From Gamsiella multidivaricata (Eukaryota > Mortierellomycota > Mortierellomycetes > Mortierellales > Mortierellaceae), in assembly GCF_025024155.1 (NCBI RefSeq), contig NW_026251757.1:124001-188000 (forward strand): a stretch of 64,000 bases of DNA, given 5' to 3'. The notes beneath the pieces are model-generated. The model did not search any database, was not told the origin of the DNA, and worked only from the letters and a program-made list of their open reading frames with translations. Shown here in pieces: positions 50,419 to 62,392 of this stretch. Each line of letters begins with the position of its first letter. Position 1 is the stretch's first letter. The position numbers were made by a program, and so were the translations under genes.

Positions 50419-52269
50419 ATGGCCTCTAAAGCCGATTTCAAACAAGAGATGGACGAGATCCCTGCTGCGACCGCTTCTTCCACATCCATCCCCATCCCAG
50501 GCTCAAAGGAGACATTCCCCGTCAAGGATAAAGTCGACCAGCACGGCGAGGATGCTTCTTCCATCACCGCCTCAGAGTCTGCGGCGCCAGCCCCTGCCCA
50601 GCTCTACCACAAGCCGCCTCCCAAGCAGTTTGTGCTTATTATGATTGCGTACGTTTTTTCTTCAATTACCCCCTCTTCGGTTGGAAAAAACGTTAAATAA
50701 GGTATTCGTAACTAACTGTGCCCGATTTTTTTCTTTTGTGCTCTTGTGCATGTGCATGTTAATACATATTCAAATAGTCTGTCGCTCTGCGTCTTCCTCG
50801 CCAGTCTAGACCAAATCATTGTCTCGACCTCGATCCCTGCTATCACCAAGGAATACAACTCTCTCGGCGACATATCGTGGCTCGCAACCGCCTACATGAT
50901 GACCGCGACCGCGTTCCAGCCACTGTACGGAAAGTTTTCGGATATCTTTGGTCGCAAGGCCACCATGCTCTTTGCCAACGTCGTCTTCTTGATAGGATCT
51001 GCCATTGCCGGATGGGCTACCTCGATGACCATGTTGATCATCGGACGCGGTGTTGCGGGTATGGGTGCGGGTGGTCTTATGGCCATGGTGTTCATTATTC
51101 TTTCGGATATGCTTGACATGCGCGAGCGTGGCAAGTACCTTGGATTCATCGGAGCCATCTTCTCGTTCTCGTCCGTCGTCGGCCCATTGTTGGGAGGCGC
51201 CTTCACCGATCATTTGACCTGGCGCTGGTCTTTCTGGATCAACCTGCCCTTCGGTGCGATCTCGATCCTCTTCATCACCGTCAACCTCAACCTGCCAACA
51301 CCCGCGGGAAGCCTCAGCGAGAAGCTCAAGCGTATCGATTACCTAGGCTCGCTCTTGTTGATGGCCACTGTCATCCTGATTCTCTTGCCCCTCAGCTGGG
51401 GTGGCGACAAGTACGCATGGAACTCTGGCATTGTCATCGGATTGCTCTGCGCTGCGATCGTTGTTGGTACCATTTTCGTTGTGGTCGAGTGGAAGGTTCC
51501 AAAGGAACCTATTATCCCTATCCATCTGTTCAGGGTCCGCAACCTCTGGTCCACCTACGGTTCACTCTTCTTCAGCGGAATGTCCTTCTTTGGTATCCTG
51601 TTCTACCTCCCCGTGTACTTCCAGGTCATCAAGAAGGAGAGCGCCACCATCGGAGGTCTCGAGACGGTTCCCTTCGTCATCGGTATCGTCATCACTTCCA
51701 TTTCATCCGGTATCTGGGTCCTCAAGAGGGGAACCTTTGCTTTCTTTCCCGCCCTCGGTAACGCCTTCTTCATCCTCGGTGCGGCTCTCTGCATCCTTTT
51801 CCAGAAGGACACTCCCCGCGTCGCTACCATTTTTATCCTCCTCATCTGTGGTCTCGGTATGGGATTCACGATGCAGGCTTCGACCTTGGCCGTCCAAGCT
51901 GCGGTCAATCCCAAATACATGGCCACAGTCACGACGTCGGTCCAGTTTGTGCGTAGTTTGGGTCAGGTCTTTGGAGTGGCCATCGTCGGTACGGTCTTCA
52001 ACAACAAGTTGCACAGCGCACTTATCGAGAATTTCCCTGGCGACCAAAGTATCTTCAAGGTCACTCAGAACTACGACCTCATCCACGATTACGCCCCTGA
52101 GCAGGTCCTGACGATCTATGATAGCTATGTGCACGCATTGCACTATGTGTTTTACTGCAGTGTTGCGTTCTGTGGGCTGGCGTTTATTATGAGCTGCTTC
52201 ATCCAGCACAAGGAGCTCAAGACCAATGCGAACCATGGCAAGCCTGAGATGTCTGTTGAGATGGTCTAA
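50419..52269 (+). CDS. MFS multidrug exporter, DHA2 type
   Basis: Exons 50419-50648 and 50778-52269 give 573 codons plus stop. A cytosolic Ser/Ala/Pro N-terminus (about 70 residues) precedes about 14 membrane helices, the number of the DHA2 drug:H+ antiporters. Signature motifs: FLASLDQIIVSTSIPAI (helix 1), GKFSDIFGRKATML (motif A), GRGVAGMGAGGLMA, SVVGPLLGGAFTDHLTWRWS (antiporter motif C) and FWINLPFG. Acts in the plasma or vacuolar membrane, exporting small molecules or basic amino acids; substrate unknown. No biosynthetic cluster is evident beside it. Confidence 0.92.
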
Positions 52270-53090
52270 GTAGCTCTTGGACACACCTCTTTCTTCATCC
52301 GAGCCTTTTATTATCATTGTCATCTCCATTGTCATCTCCATTGTATATCCATCCATAATCTTTCATTATCTAGTCTAGTTCTCATTTCACCATTTTTCTA
52401 GTATATATGCATCAACTAATAATAACGACGCTTCACTCAGAGGCGAAGGATTCAATATGAATAATTCCATGCTATGCATGGTGCTTTTTTTTGTTTTATT
52501 ATCATTATGATTATTTTGGTGGCAAAATATGAAATGTGACACGAATGTCACACTCCGCAGCTGTGCGGGACTTGCAGAACATGAGGGGGGCTTCCTTACT
52601 AACGATGACGGCAACCACATCGCTTCGTCTTTTCCTGCACTCTCAAGCGAAGCCAGAGATTCCTCTAAACTAGAGATTCTCACCGACTGTTTTATTTCTA
52701 TTCAATAATATAAAACGGTGAGAAACGCTACCCTAAACGCTTAGCTTGGTTTTGGGGGGCGCGGGGAAATTAAGGGAAGTGAAGAGGTCATGGTCACGCT
52801 ACCTAGGCTCGAATCCAGCCTCCCTTTTTCTAGCTTCCTACCCGTTTGGGGACTACGCACTCACTTTTTTTTTCTATTTCAGGGCGCATTCTCCTCGTCC
52901 CCTCTCTTCTCTTCAAACAGCCCTCCCATCTCATCCTTCTCCTTCTCTTCAAGCCCTTATCATACACACTCTTACCTCTATTTGCCGCGCTCATCCCCTC
53001 TCAATCGTTCAAGTGACCAAGCAGCAGCGTATTCCGCATCACTTCTATCCTTCTATTTATTACTTTCATTACTATCGACCTTTCGCCAAC
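52270..53090. promoter_or_regulatory. Intergenic plus CT-rich leader of subtilase 1
   Basis: 3' UTR of the MFS gene, an AATATAAAAC TATA-like site near 52707-52716, and a pyrimidine-rich stretch from 52860 to 53090. Confidence 0.45.
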
Positions 53091-55063
53091 ATGCTGCTGA
53101 AGATCTCCACCGTGTCCGCCCTCCTTTTGGCCGCCTCCTCTGCTGTAGCCTTCCCGTCCTTCATCCAGTCCGAGAGATTGGCCCCCGTTATTTCCTCCGT
53201 CGAGGCCGAGGTCGTTCCTGACTCGTACTTTGTGGTCTTCAAGGACGGCGTCCGCGCGTACGACCAAGCTGCCTGGGTTAGCGACCTTCACCACCAGGAC
53301 CTCATGATGAACGGCGCCTGGGACGATGGTTTCGACGAGAGCATGATAAACGGTGTCAACCATTTGTATGACATGGGCTCGTTCCAGGGTCTTGCTGGTC
53401 GCTTCCGCCCTGAGGTGTTGGATGAGATTCGTAGGAACCCCGACGTAAGTGCTTTGCCTTGTGGAACTTTATTGGTTCATTTAGTTCGATTTTCTTTGTT
53501 GGGTTCCTGAAGGGGTGTGTGTGTGTGTGTGTGTTTTTAGGGTTTGGATGCCCGTATGACCGTATGACCTGGTAGTTCATTTGAACAAATCCCCACTGGG
53601 CCATGGTCGTATCTGGGACACTTGCCTTCGTATGTGTCTGCTATGGAGAGACTGAGGAGCTGAGTAGGAGGAGGTGGGGGGGGTTTCTTTCATTGTTTCA
53701 TTCGTGCGTTGCTTTGTGGGTCTTTGCTGTTCTTTACATGATACATGCATTGCATGCGAGGATGCGTACATCATGTACGTGGGCCCTGTTATTGTGTCAC
53801 GCAGTGCTCTGCTGGTGTGATAACGATGGAGATGCACACTATTTGCGGCTGGCAGTTACCACCTGTTTGCAGGCAGAATGAAGCTTTGGCTTTACCCCTT
53901 TCTTCCCGATGCTCCCCTGCGTAATACGCATCCTCCCGTCCATTCCTTCTTTCCTGTGTGCTCGTGACCCGGACCAACAAACGCGCCAATGGAGGGGCTG
54001 CCCTGCAAATTAATTTTGCTAATAAAAATAAAAAAGAAAAAGTGGGGTCCATGAGGTCGACACGCATTTAATCCACGTCCCCCCTCTGTACTTTTAGGTC
54101 GACTATGTCGAGCGTGACCAGTTTGTGTACACCTCTGATGTCCAGAAGGACGCCCCCTGGGGTCTGGCCCGTATCTCCCATCGCAAGACCCTGACTCTCA
54201 AGACCTACCGCAAGTACATCCACGACCCCGAGGGCGGCAAGGGCGTCACCGTCTTTGTCATCGACACCGGCATCAACGTCAAGCACAAGGAGTTCGAGGG
54301 CCGTGCCAGCTGGGGCGCTACCATCCCCATGGGCGATGCCGACATCGACGGCAACGGTCACGGCACCCACTGCGCCGGTACCATCGGCAGTCAAGCCTAC
54401 GGTGTCGCCAAGAAGGCCAAGGTCGTCGCCGTTAAGGTCCTCAGGTCCAATGGCTCCGGTACCATGTCCGATGTCGTCGCCGGTGTCGACTTTGCTGTCC
54501 AGGAGCACCTGAGACTCAAGGTCCAGCAGAAGGGCAAGTACAAGGGCTCGGTCGCCAACATGTCCCTCGGCGGTGGCAAATCCCGCCCACTTGACTCTGC
54601 GGTCACGAACGCGGTCAACCAGGGCTTGCACTTTGCAGTTGCTGCCGGAAACGATAACAGGGATGCGTGCAGCTACTCACCTGCGGGTGTCGAAGTTGCG
54701 GTCACCGTCGGTGCCTCCACTGTTAAGGACGAGAGGGCATATTTCTCGAACTATGGTTCCTGCGTTGATATCTTTGGACCTGGTTTGAACATCGAGTCAA
54801 CCTGGATTGGAGGGCCTAATGCCAAGAGGACGATCTCGGGAACCTCGATGGCCTCACCCCACGTTGCTGGATTAATTGCGTATTACCTTTCGTTGGCGCC
54901 GGAGAACAGCTCGGCGTTCTCCTCGGGACCGATCTCTCCAAAGGAGATGAAGGCGTTGTTGAAGGAGACTGCGACCAGGGACGTGCTGACAGATGTGGAT
55001 TCGAGGACGCCTAACCTGTTGATCTACAACGGTGGAAAGAAGGACAACTACTATGCCTGGTAA
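53091..55063 (+). CDS. Secreted subtilisin-like protease 1 (S8A, proteinase K type)
   Basis: Exons 53091-53444 and 54098-55063 give 439 codons plus stop. Residues 1-20 are a signal peptide (LLKISTVSALLLAASSAVA). An I9 inhibitor propeptide follows (DSYFVVFKDGVRAYDQ...LYDMGSFQGLAGRF), then the S8A catalytic domain with Asp in FVIDTGIN, His in GNGHGTHCAG, the oxyanion Asn in AAGNDNRDAC and Ser in ISGTSMASPHVAG. All are intact. Likely a secreted alkaline protease for feeding or host contact. The 653-nt intron falls exactly at the propeptide/VDYVERD junction and is far longer than others in the window. First member of a tandem cluster. Confidence 0.93.
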
Positions 55064-55502
55064 ATGGCTGATGGACCTTGGTCCCCCCTCCCTCCCTCTC
55101 CAATCAAGATGAAAAGCGGTGAAAGAGAACATGATTCTTTTTGTACATATATATATTATCCCTATTATCTGTTTATTACTACCAATATATCTACCTATAT
55201 AAGAGCGTCCCTGCAATGTGCAGTAAACGAAATAAACCAGCGCCTCGAGCAAAAGATTTTTTTTTCTAGTTCACTCCTTTGAAAGAGATGAGTATCTCCC
55301 AATGTAAAAATGTAGTGACCTGAGTAAAGGAGGATGAATAGATGGGTTCATTCGCTTGAGAACGAAGGAGCTAGGATTCCTTCGCTCGAGGCACTGGAAT
55401 AACCGCCTAAATGAACGCGACTATCTTGTCTTTGCGAGACAGATGAAGCTTTAGGAATGGGCGAAGTGCTGCCAAGGAATGTATCTTGTCCTATCCTACC
55501 TT
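55064..55502. other. Spacer after subtilase 1
   Basis: 3' UTR with TATATA-rich sequence near 55146-55160; no gene. Confidence 0.4.
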
Positions 55503-56677
55503 CAGGACTATCTCTTCTTCTATTTAGCACATGAAACTTCTTTCTGTCTTGCCTCTCCTCTTTTATACCCGATGTAAGTCTTGGCAAGAGGCACAGGACG
55601 GTTTGGGTAGTAAAAAAGGTTGATTAATTGGATGCATATCTTCTACGCAGCGGCTAATGTCTTTTTTTTTTTTTTTTTGTTATTATCATCGTCATCATTA
55701 CCATTGCCACACATGCCAAGTCGACTACATAGAACGCGATCAAATCGTTCATACCGTCAAGGTCCAAAAGAATGCCCCCTTGGGACTGGTCCGTATCTCC
55801 CACCGTAGGAATCTGATCCTCGGGACCTACAACAAGTTCAAGTTCATCCACGACTCTGAGGGCGGCAAGGGCGTCACGCCTTTGTCATTGACACCGACAT
55901 CTATATCCAGCACAGAGAGTTCGAGGGCCGCGCTCGTTGGGGGGCCACCACGCATGCAGGGGACGATGACACTGATGACCATGGCCATTGCACTCTCTGC
56001 GCTGGTACACTCGGCCATCGCGCGTACGGCGTCGCCAAGAAGGTCGATATCGTAGCCGTCAAGGTCACCGGATCCGACGGCTCCGGCACGTTGTCGGAAA
56101 TTGCTGCGTGTGTGAGCTATGGGGTCCAGGAACACCTGTCGCTTCAGGTGGAGCGGAAGGGGGAATACAAGGGTTCGGTGGCTAATATTTCGCTAGGGAC
56201 TGAGAGGTCACGGTCACTTGATGAAGCGGTTGCAAATGCGGTCGCGCAGGGTCTGTATTTTGCGGTTTCGGCTGGAAACGATGATAGAGATGCATGCCTG
56301 CAGTCACCTGCGGCGGCCAAAGGTGCGGTGACGGCGGGAGCGTCGGATGTTAAGGACGAGAGGGTGGACTTCTCAAACTATGGATCATGTGTGGATGTGT
56401 TTGCGCCTGGTGTGGGCGTCAAGTCGGCGTGGATCGGGGCTGTCGATGCTACGCGGACGCTGTCAGGGACGTCATTATCCTCTCTTCGTGTCGCGGGATT
56501 GATTACGTGCTATCTATCGTTGGCGCCAGAGAACAGCTCGGCATTCTTCTCGGGACGGATCCCACCAAAGGAGATGAAGGCGCTGTTGAAGGAGACGGCA
56601 ACAAGAGATGTGCTGACAGATGTGGATTCGGAAACGCCTAATCTGTTGGTGTACAACGGCGGTACTACGCGTGGTAA
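55503..56677 (+). pseudogene. Subtilase 2, pseudogene lacking exon 1
   Basis: A leader-like stretch (55503-55545) resembles the one before the exon-1 remnant at 59316. It jumps straight to CCCGATGTAAGTC (about 55568), i.e. the end of exon 1 plus the intron start, so signal peptide and propeptide are deleted. The acceptor reads CCAAGTCGAC where the intact genes have AGGTCGAC, so a base is lost or changed there. The second exon (55720-56677) has a 1-nt loss near 55875. FVIDTG became VIDTD, HGTH became HCTL, and MASPH became LSSLR, although the Ser context GTS remains. A final frameshift lies before the ancestral stop near 56675. Non-functional. Confidence 0.9.
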
Positions 56678-57206
56678 AGGAAAACAAAACAGCCGCAACC
56701 TCTGTCGGGCGACGCGGATGAGGAGAAAGGGTGAGATAGATAGAAAGCAGCCCATGGCCGAAAAAAATAAAGCGAATGCTTGCATGCATGCGCGCTATGC
56801 ATTATCTCGCTTGAGCGGGCAACAATTAAGGTGTGACAATCGGGCGTTAATATCTGCCCTGCCATTGTTGCCGCCGTATGGAAACCACAACCGCCATGTG
56901 GAAACCACAGCCGCCACCAGCGTATTTGCTAAGAATAGCCCATACGCGTCCTCTACAAGTTCCAAAGACGCGCCTTTGTTTTGTAAAAGAGGCTGGAGGG
57001 ACGCGCCGCCCGTTGGCGTGATGGCTACATGAAACGAAAAGCCTGATATTAACTTTCGTAGACCAATAAGGAAAAGACCCGTATTTTCGGTACGCCGTAT
57101 ACTATTTATACTTCCCCCTAATCCCTCAACCCATCCTCTTCATTCAACTTTACCTATTCCTTTCTCCCTCTTCCCCCAATTCGATTAGAATTATCGCGGA
57201 AACTCT

Positions 57207-58760
57207 ATGTTGCTGAAAATCGCTACCGCCTCTACCCTCCTTTTGGCCGCCTCCACTGTCGTGGCAAGCAAGCAATCGGTCCTTCATTCCGAGGGCTTAG
57301 CACCCATTATCTCGGCAGTCGAGGCCGAACTGGTCCCAGATTCATACTTTGTGGTCTTCAAGGATGGTGCCCGAGCGCAGGATCAAGCTGTTTGGATCCG
57401 CGAGCTTCACCATCAGAACCTTCAAGTGAATGGGGCCACCTGGGTCCATGTCGGCAATGACGGCATGACGAGTGGTGTCAAACATGTGTACGATATGGGC
57501 TCGTTCCAGGGTCTGGCAGGACGGTTTAGTCCTGGACTTCTAGAGCAGATCCGCAGAAACCCCAATGTAAGCTGAGGAGCACGCTCATAGGCCTGAAATT
57601 GGCATCCTCCCCCCCCCTCCCCTCTATTTTATTTTAAGCTTTTGTTCGGCGGCAAAAGAGGAACATTTTGGATAGCCCAGAAGTAATTATAGGGGGACGC
57701 CGCGCCGATAGTTATTACATGCTCAGATCTTCCGATCTGTCTTTTGTGCGACAACTTACCGACTGTATTTTATCTTGATATTCAGGTCGACTACATCGAA
57801 CACGACCAATTCGTGTACGCCTCCGACGTCCAGGTAGACGCCCCCTGGGGTCTAGCACGCATCTCCCACCGCAAGCCTCTAACTGCCAAGGACTCGCATA
57901 GGTATATCTACGACCCCGAGGGTGGCCAAGGCGTTGTCGTCTTCGTAATCGATAGCGGTATCAACATCGAGCATGAAGAATTCGAGGGCCGAGCTGACTG
58001 GGGCGTAACCATCCCTCGAGAGGAACTCGACTTGGACGATATCGGCCATGGAACCCATGTGGCGGGCACAATCGCCAGTCGAGCGTACGGTGTCGCCAAG
58101 AAGGCTAATGTCGTGGCCGTAAAAGTCTTGGGCTGGGACGGTACTGGTACGACCTCTGACCTCGTTGCCGGAGTGGATTATTCGCTTAAAGTTCACCTAG
58201 GGCTTCAGGAGCGACAGAAGGAGAAATATCGAGGCTCGGTCGCGAACATGTCCCTTCGGAGCGAGAAATCACGGTCGCTGGATGGAGCGATCACGAGCGC
58301 GGTCGAGCAGGGTCTGCATTTTGTGGTGAGTGCCGGAAACGATGATGAGGACGCCTGTAAGTTCTCGCCTTCGGGGATCGAGGCTGCAGTGACAGTGGGG
58401 GCTTCGACGGTGGGCGACCGGAGAGCGGTTTTCTCGAACCATGGTCCGTGTGTGGATGTGTTTGCGCCGGGGACGGATGTGGAGTCAGCATGGGTGGGGA
58501 GTAAGGTTGCGAAGCAGAAAGCTTCAGGGACGTCGATGGCTTCGCCGCATGTTGCCGGATTGGTTGCGTACTATCTGTCACTGGCCCCGGAGAGCGAGTC
58601 TGGGTTCTTTTCGGGACGGATCTCACCAAAAGAGATGAAGGAGCTTTTGAAGGAGACGGCAACAAAGGGCATGTTGAAAGGCCTCAATTCAAAGACGCCT
58701 AATTTGTTGGTCTACAACGGAAGAAAGACAACTACGACGGATGATGAGAAGATCGAGTAG
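57207..58760 (+). CDS. Secreted subtilisin-like protease 2 (S8A)
   Basis: Exons 57207-57566 and 57786-58760 give 444 codons plus stop. Signal peptide LLKIATASTLLLAASTVVA, I9 propeptide (DSYFVVFKDGARAQDQ, VYDMGSFQGLAGRFSP), then catalytic Asp in FVIDSGIN, His in DIGHGTHVAG, Asn in SAGNDDEDAC and Ser in ASGTSMASPHVAG. The intron is at the same place as in subtilase 1 but only 219 nt. Surface loops and the C-terminus (NGRKTTTTDDEKIE) differ, so specificity may differ. A CCAAT-like word lies near 57063. Third unit of the tandem array and, with 53091-55063, one of two intact copies. Confidence 0.93.
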
Positions 58761-59315
58761 CAGAGCGGTGAAGGAGAGAGAGGATCCTCTTTATTATTGC
58801 AATCTAATTTATGGTATATACGCGTAATACAGCAAGAACATGAGATACGAAATAAGCGACATAAACAGATAATCGCATGCACTACACCGGCACAGTCGTG
58901 AAGTTTCTTGACCGAAGCAATGGAGAGTTGATAGTTCTCTGTGGGAGCCCTAAAAGACGGCCCCCTTTGACGACGGTCTTGATAGCTGGACTACAAAGTG
59001 GGCTCAGATATGAGTGCGGCGTAAGCTCATTCCAGGGTTACTACTGGATGCTTCTCTCCTGAGCTTGTTGAAGACATCCATACTAAGCAATCAATTGGGC
59101 GCATATTATTTTTTTCCCAAGACGAATGCTCCTGTACCGCAGGTGTTCTTCAGCCCTCATTTCTACAAAGGAAAAGTACAAGTGGTCCGTGCTACGGACC
59201 CCGGTCATTTTGCTATCAAAATTTATCTCACACATGCAACATGTGCAAACCTACGATGAGCAATAGGCAAAGTATAGCAAGTATGTCTCCTATCATTGGA
59301 CCTTGTCCTGCCTCC
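58761..59315. other. Spacer, nothing recognised
   Basis: 3' side of subtilase 2. Short frames only, without domain features. Confidence 0.4.
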
Positions 59316-59740
59316 AAACTACTCACACCATACCTCTTCCTCTATTTAACGCATGACACCTTGGCCGTGGCCTTCCAGTCATTCTTCCGCTCTGAATGAC
59401 TGGGACCAGTTGTCTCGTCGCCCTACCCTGAGGTCGTCCCGGACTCGTACGCCGTGGCCTTAAAGGATGATGCACGGGTCCACGATTAAGCTGCCTGGGT
59501 CCGCGACCTTCAGCACCAAGATCCTCTTGTAAACGGCGGCTGGAACCACAGCCAGGATGGTAAGCTTGCGAGCGGGGTGAGGCACTTGTATGATGTAGGA
59601 TCGTTTCAGGGCCTTGCTGGACGGTTCTACCCTGGGATGGTTGAGGAGATCCGTAGGAACCCCGATGTAAGTCTTGGCAAGAAGCACAAAACGGTCCGAG
59701 TAGTACAAGGAAAAAAAAAAACTGATGATGGAAATGAACA
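59316..59740 (+). pseudogene. Subtilase 3, exon-1 remnant
   Basis: Propeptide-coding remnant: EVVPDSYAVALKDDARVHD, then a stop (TAA at 59487-59489), then AAWVRDLQHQDPLVNGGW, HLYDVGSFQGLAGRFYPGMV and EEIRRNPD, ending at the donor GTAAGT (59667). The following intron start (CTTGGCAAGA..GCACA..ACGGT) closely matches 55568-55615. No catalytic exon follows; the next gene on the right is an HMG-box gene on the other strand. The signal peptide is not recognisable. Confidence 0.88.
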
Positions 59741-59946
59741 CCCCGTCTCTTAGTTGGATGGATCTTCTGTGCTGGCCTCAGCACTGATTTTATTGTTTCT
59801 GTTTCGAGGTCTAGCGGTTCGATGCGCTTTTGCCGCCGTCTATGCTCGCCATCTCGGATTCGCTGTTGCAAACGAGTAGTGAGAATGCTATGGTGTTGAT
59901 ACTTCTTTGTGTTTTATTAAACAATTATATCTCCAATGCTGCCATG
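59741..59946. other. Spacer between subtilase remnant and HMG gene end
   Basis: Junction of the degenerate subtilase intron and the 3' UTR of the minus-strand HMG gene; no gene. Confidence 0.4.
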
Positions 59947-62392
59947 TTACTGCTCATGTTTTCTTCTCTTGCCTGGGGGCTGTGAGCTTGCCTCCTCCTC
60001 CTTCTCCTCCTTCTCCTCCTGCTCCTTCCCTTCTTCCGTACCCGGCTTGCGCGCGCTCTCATCATCCGCTCCTCTCGACCTCCTACCGTTCCTACCGCTT
60101 CTTCCATCCGATCCTAGCTTGAGCTTATTACCGGCATTCGCGCCTTTCGCGCTCCCCTTCTTGTGCTTCACGGGTGTACGCTTTGCCAGCTTCGACTGGT
60201 ACAGAGCCTGCGAGATCTCCGCCTCGAGTTCAAACGCACGTTTGAGCTCAGGTTCTTCAGTTTCCCAAAGCTTAGACGAATCCTTTGAAATCAGAGCTCC
60301 TGACCCTTTCGTGGACTTATAGTATTCCTGCTTGTCCTTAGATCGCTGGTTTCGATAAAGTAAAAACGCATTACATGGTTTCTTCGGAGCGTCATTCTCC
60401 TCAAAGTCGTCTTGATTATCGTCATCCAATCTTGCTCTCCTGCTTCTTTGCTGCCCATCGTGTTGCATCGCTAGCATGTCTGGTGACATATTGAAAAATA
60501 CAGTGGGCATTGAAGGCCTGGTGACCGAGCTGGGAGCGCCAGTAGTCGCGCTCGCTTGAGGTTTGCTCGCAGATGTAACTGGGGCCGTGACAGGCCTCAT
60601 CCACGTTGTCTTGGTAGCGCCGGTTTCAGAGCCGAATTTAGCTCTGTTGTACCTTGGCACGGACGACGATGACGATGACGATGACGACGACACCATCGGT
60701 TGGAGTACATCGGGTCCCGCTGTCACTCCCACCTGCGACAGAGGCGCAATTGGGAATGCTGTAAGCGACAGAGGGATACCGGGCAACCCCCTTGGTGCGT
60801 GCGACGGGTTTCGAGGCCTACGCCGTGTGGCCGACCATGTCAGCGTTGTCAGAGGGATCTGCGGTGCAGATGCGGTGGGAGCGAAATCATTGGCGGTTAA
60901 GACCGTCGAGTCTAAAATAACATGCGAGGAGAGAAAGATACATTAGATCTGGAATGCGTGAAGAGTCATTTTACAATACGTGTACAGAACATTACCTGCA
61001 GTGATAGCCTGAAGTTGCTGTTGGGTAAAAGGATACTGATGATATAAATAGGCTGGAATGTTTTGTACCGGCTCCATGTTGGGGGGGATGTGGGCGGCGC
61101 TGACTGTATTGTATGATGTCGACAGAGCATCCAATTTGGCGCGGCTACCGTCTTGGTCGGATTGGGCTGGCGCAAAGGCAGATTTCCAGAGCAATGGCTC
61201 TGCTGCTGCATCGCTGTGCGACACCGTGTCCGACATCTGGATCGAATGCGAATCGTGCGACAAAGAGGCCGGACTCGACTCCGAAGAGCTCCAGATATCG
61301 GTGTCTGATGAAGACATGTTGTTGCAGTTGAATATGGCTTCTGGTAAGCCATCGACCTTAGAAAAACTCGTGGAAATACTACTGGACGACATGCTTTGGT
61401 TCATGAAGACCGGCATAGGCGCGGTGTGAATGAGATCCGTTGATGTGTGTTGTAGGTGGTAAGGGAGCGGCTATTCGAGAGTGCAGGGTACAGAAGAGTC
61501 AAGAACGAGCAGCAGAAGTAAGTACACGGTTAGTCGAATGGCACCCATCGGACATGCACTAGCGGAGACGTCGTATCCTCTTGTGCCTGAACTCACCGAA
61601 ATATTCATGCCATTTACCGCCTGGAATGTCGTCGAAGGGGCCTGGGGCACGCATGGTAGTAATATTTCGCCCAAATCAACAGCCGCCGACATAGGCATTA
61701 CTGACGGCGGCTCCTCATTTGCAATGAAGGAGGGCGTAGGCGCTATAGCGTTGCTACTGCTGTTGCTACAATCCTGTGGGTACTGCTGTAAGAGCTCTTG
61801 CAATGGCCAGCTCTTACATATAAACGAGCGCAGATACAGCTCAAATTCTGCATCATAAAGATGTTGTAGAGGAGTTGAGAGAGAACCCAGATTTGATATC
61901 TATATTTTCCGTATGGTGTTCGCGACAGAGAATGGAAAGAGCATTGGATACATGATGTACAGACAGTCATTGGGAGGGGGAAGTAGGGTTAAAGTATGTA
62001 CCATGCGAAGAACGAACAAGGACAGCATGTAATTGAAACAGTATAGGGTATTATACCTGGGTGTAGTCAGCCAAGATACGATGATGCCCACGAATTCTCC
62101 CCATGAGGGGCGTAGCGCAGCGATCGGCGCCCTTGTTGCATTTCAGGGATGCCAGATAGTGTTGATCAATACAGTAAGCACCATTGAAGGCGGTGGCATC
62201 AGAAGCACTGGATAGAAGGCAACCAGCATAGAAGCTCATTGACCCGCTAGCAAGAAGCGCACTGCTGGCGCCATTCTGCAGCTGTGCGAAGTTGCTGTAA
62301 TGGTTGTTGGCGTTGCCCATATCCATGGCCGTTATTGGTGCAGTTGTTGGCGTAGATGTTATGGGAAGCATGGAAAAAAATCTTGTCCTCAT
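59947..62392 (-). CDS. HMG-box transcription regulator
   Basis: Exons 62057-62392, 61597-61899, 60996-61470 and 59947-60911 keep phase: 692 codons plus stop. The N-terminal part is Ser/Ala/Asn-rich; a conserved-looking piece is FELYLRSFICKSWPLQELL. The Ser/Thr/Pro-rich middle includes a Ser run encoded by a GAC/GAT-type repeat (about 60663-60690). Near residue 550 an HMG box of the MATA/SOX-like type occurs: KKPCNAFLLYRNQRSKDKQE, ISKDSSKLWETEEPELKRAF, ELEAEISQALYQSKLAKRTP. Basic and Glu-rich tails follow (KGKRRKHEQ-like end). Probably a sequence-specific nuclear regulator. No TPT or RNA-helicase genes flank it, so it is not a recognisable sex locus. Confidence 0.8.

Noticed and set aside
50806..51213. 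Antisense frame over the MFS 5' region
   Set aside because: Shadow ORF; no start context or family resemblance.
51401..52111. 236-codon plus-strand Ser/Arg-rich frame
   Set aside because: Frame-shifted shadow of the MFS coding sequence.
51703..52356. 217-codon minus-strand frame opposite the MFS gene
   Set aside because: Antisense shadow of a clear membrane transporter; hydrophilic residues mirror the helix codons.
52746..53510. Longer 254-codon reading of subtilase 1 starting at 52746
   Set aside because: The extra N-terminus is translated CT-rich leader; the ATG at 53091 gives a proper signal peptide and matches the paralogue's start.
59323..59871. 182-codon minus-strand frame
   Set aside because: Antisense of the subtilase exon-1 remnant; Arg/Pro/Gly-biased as expected for a complement frame.
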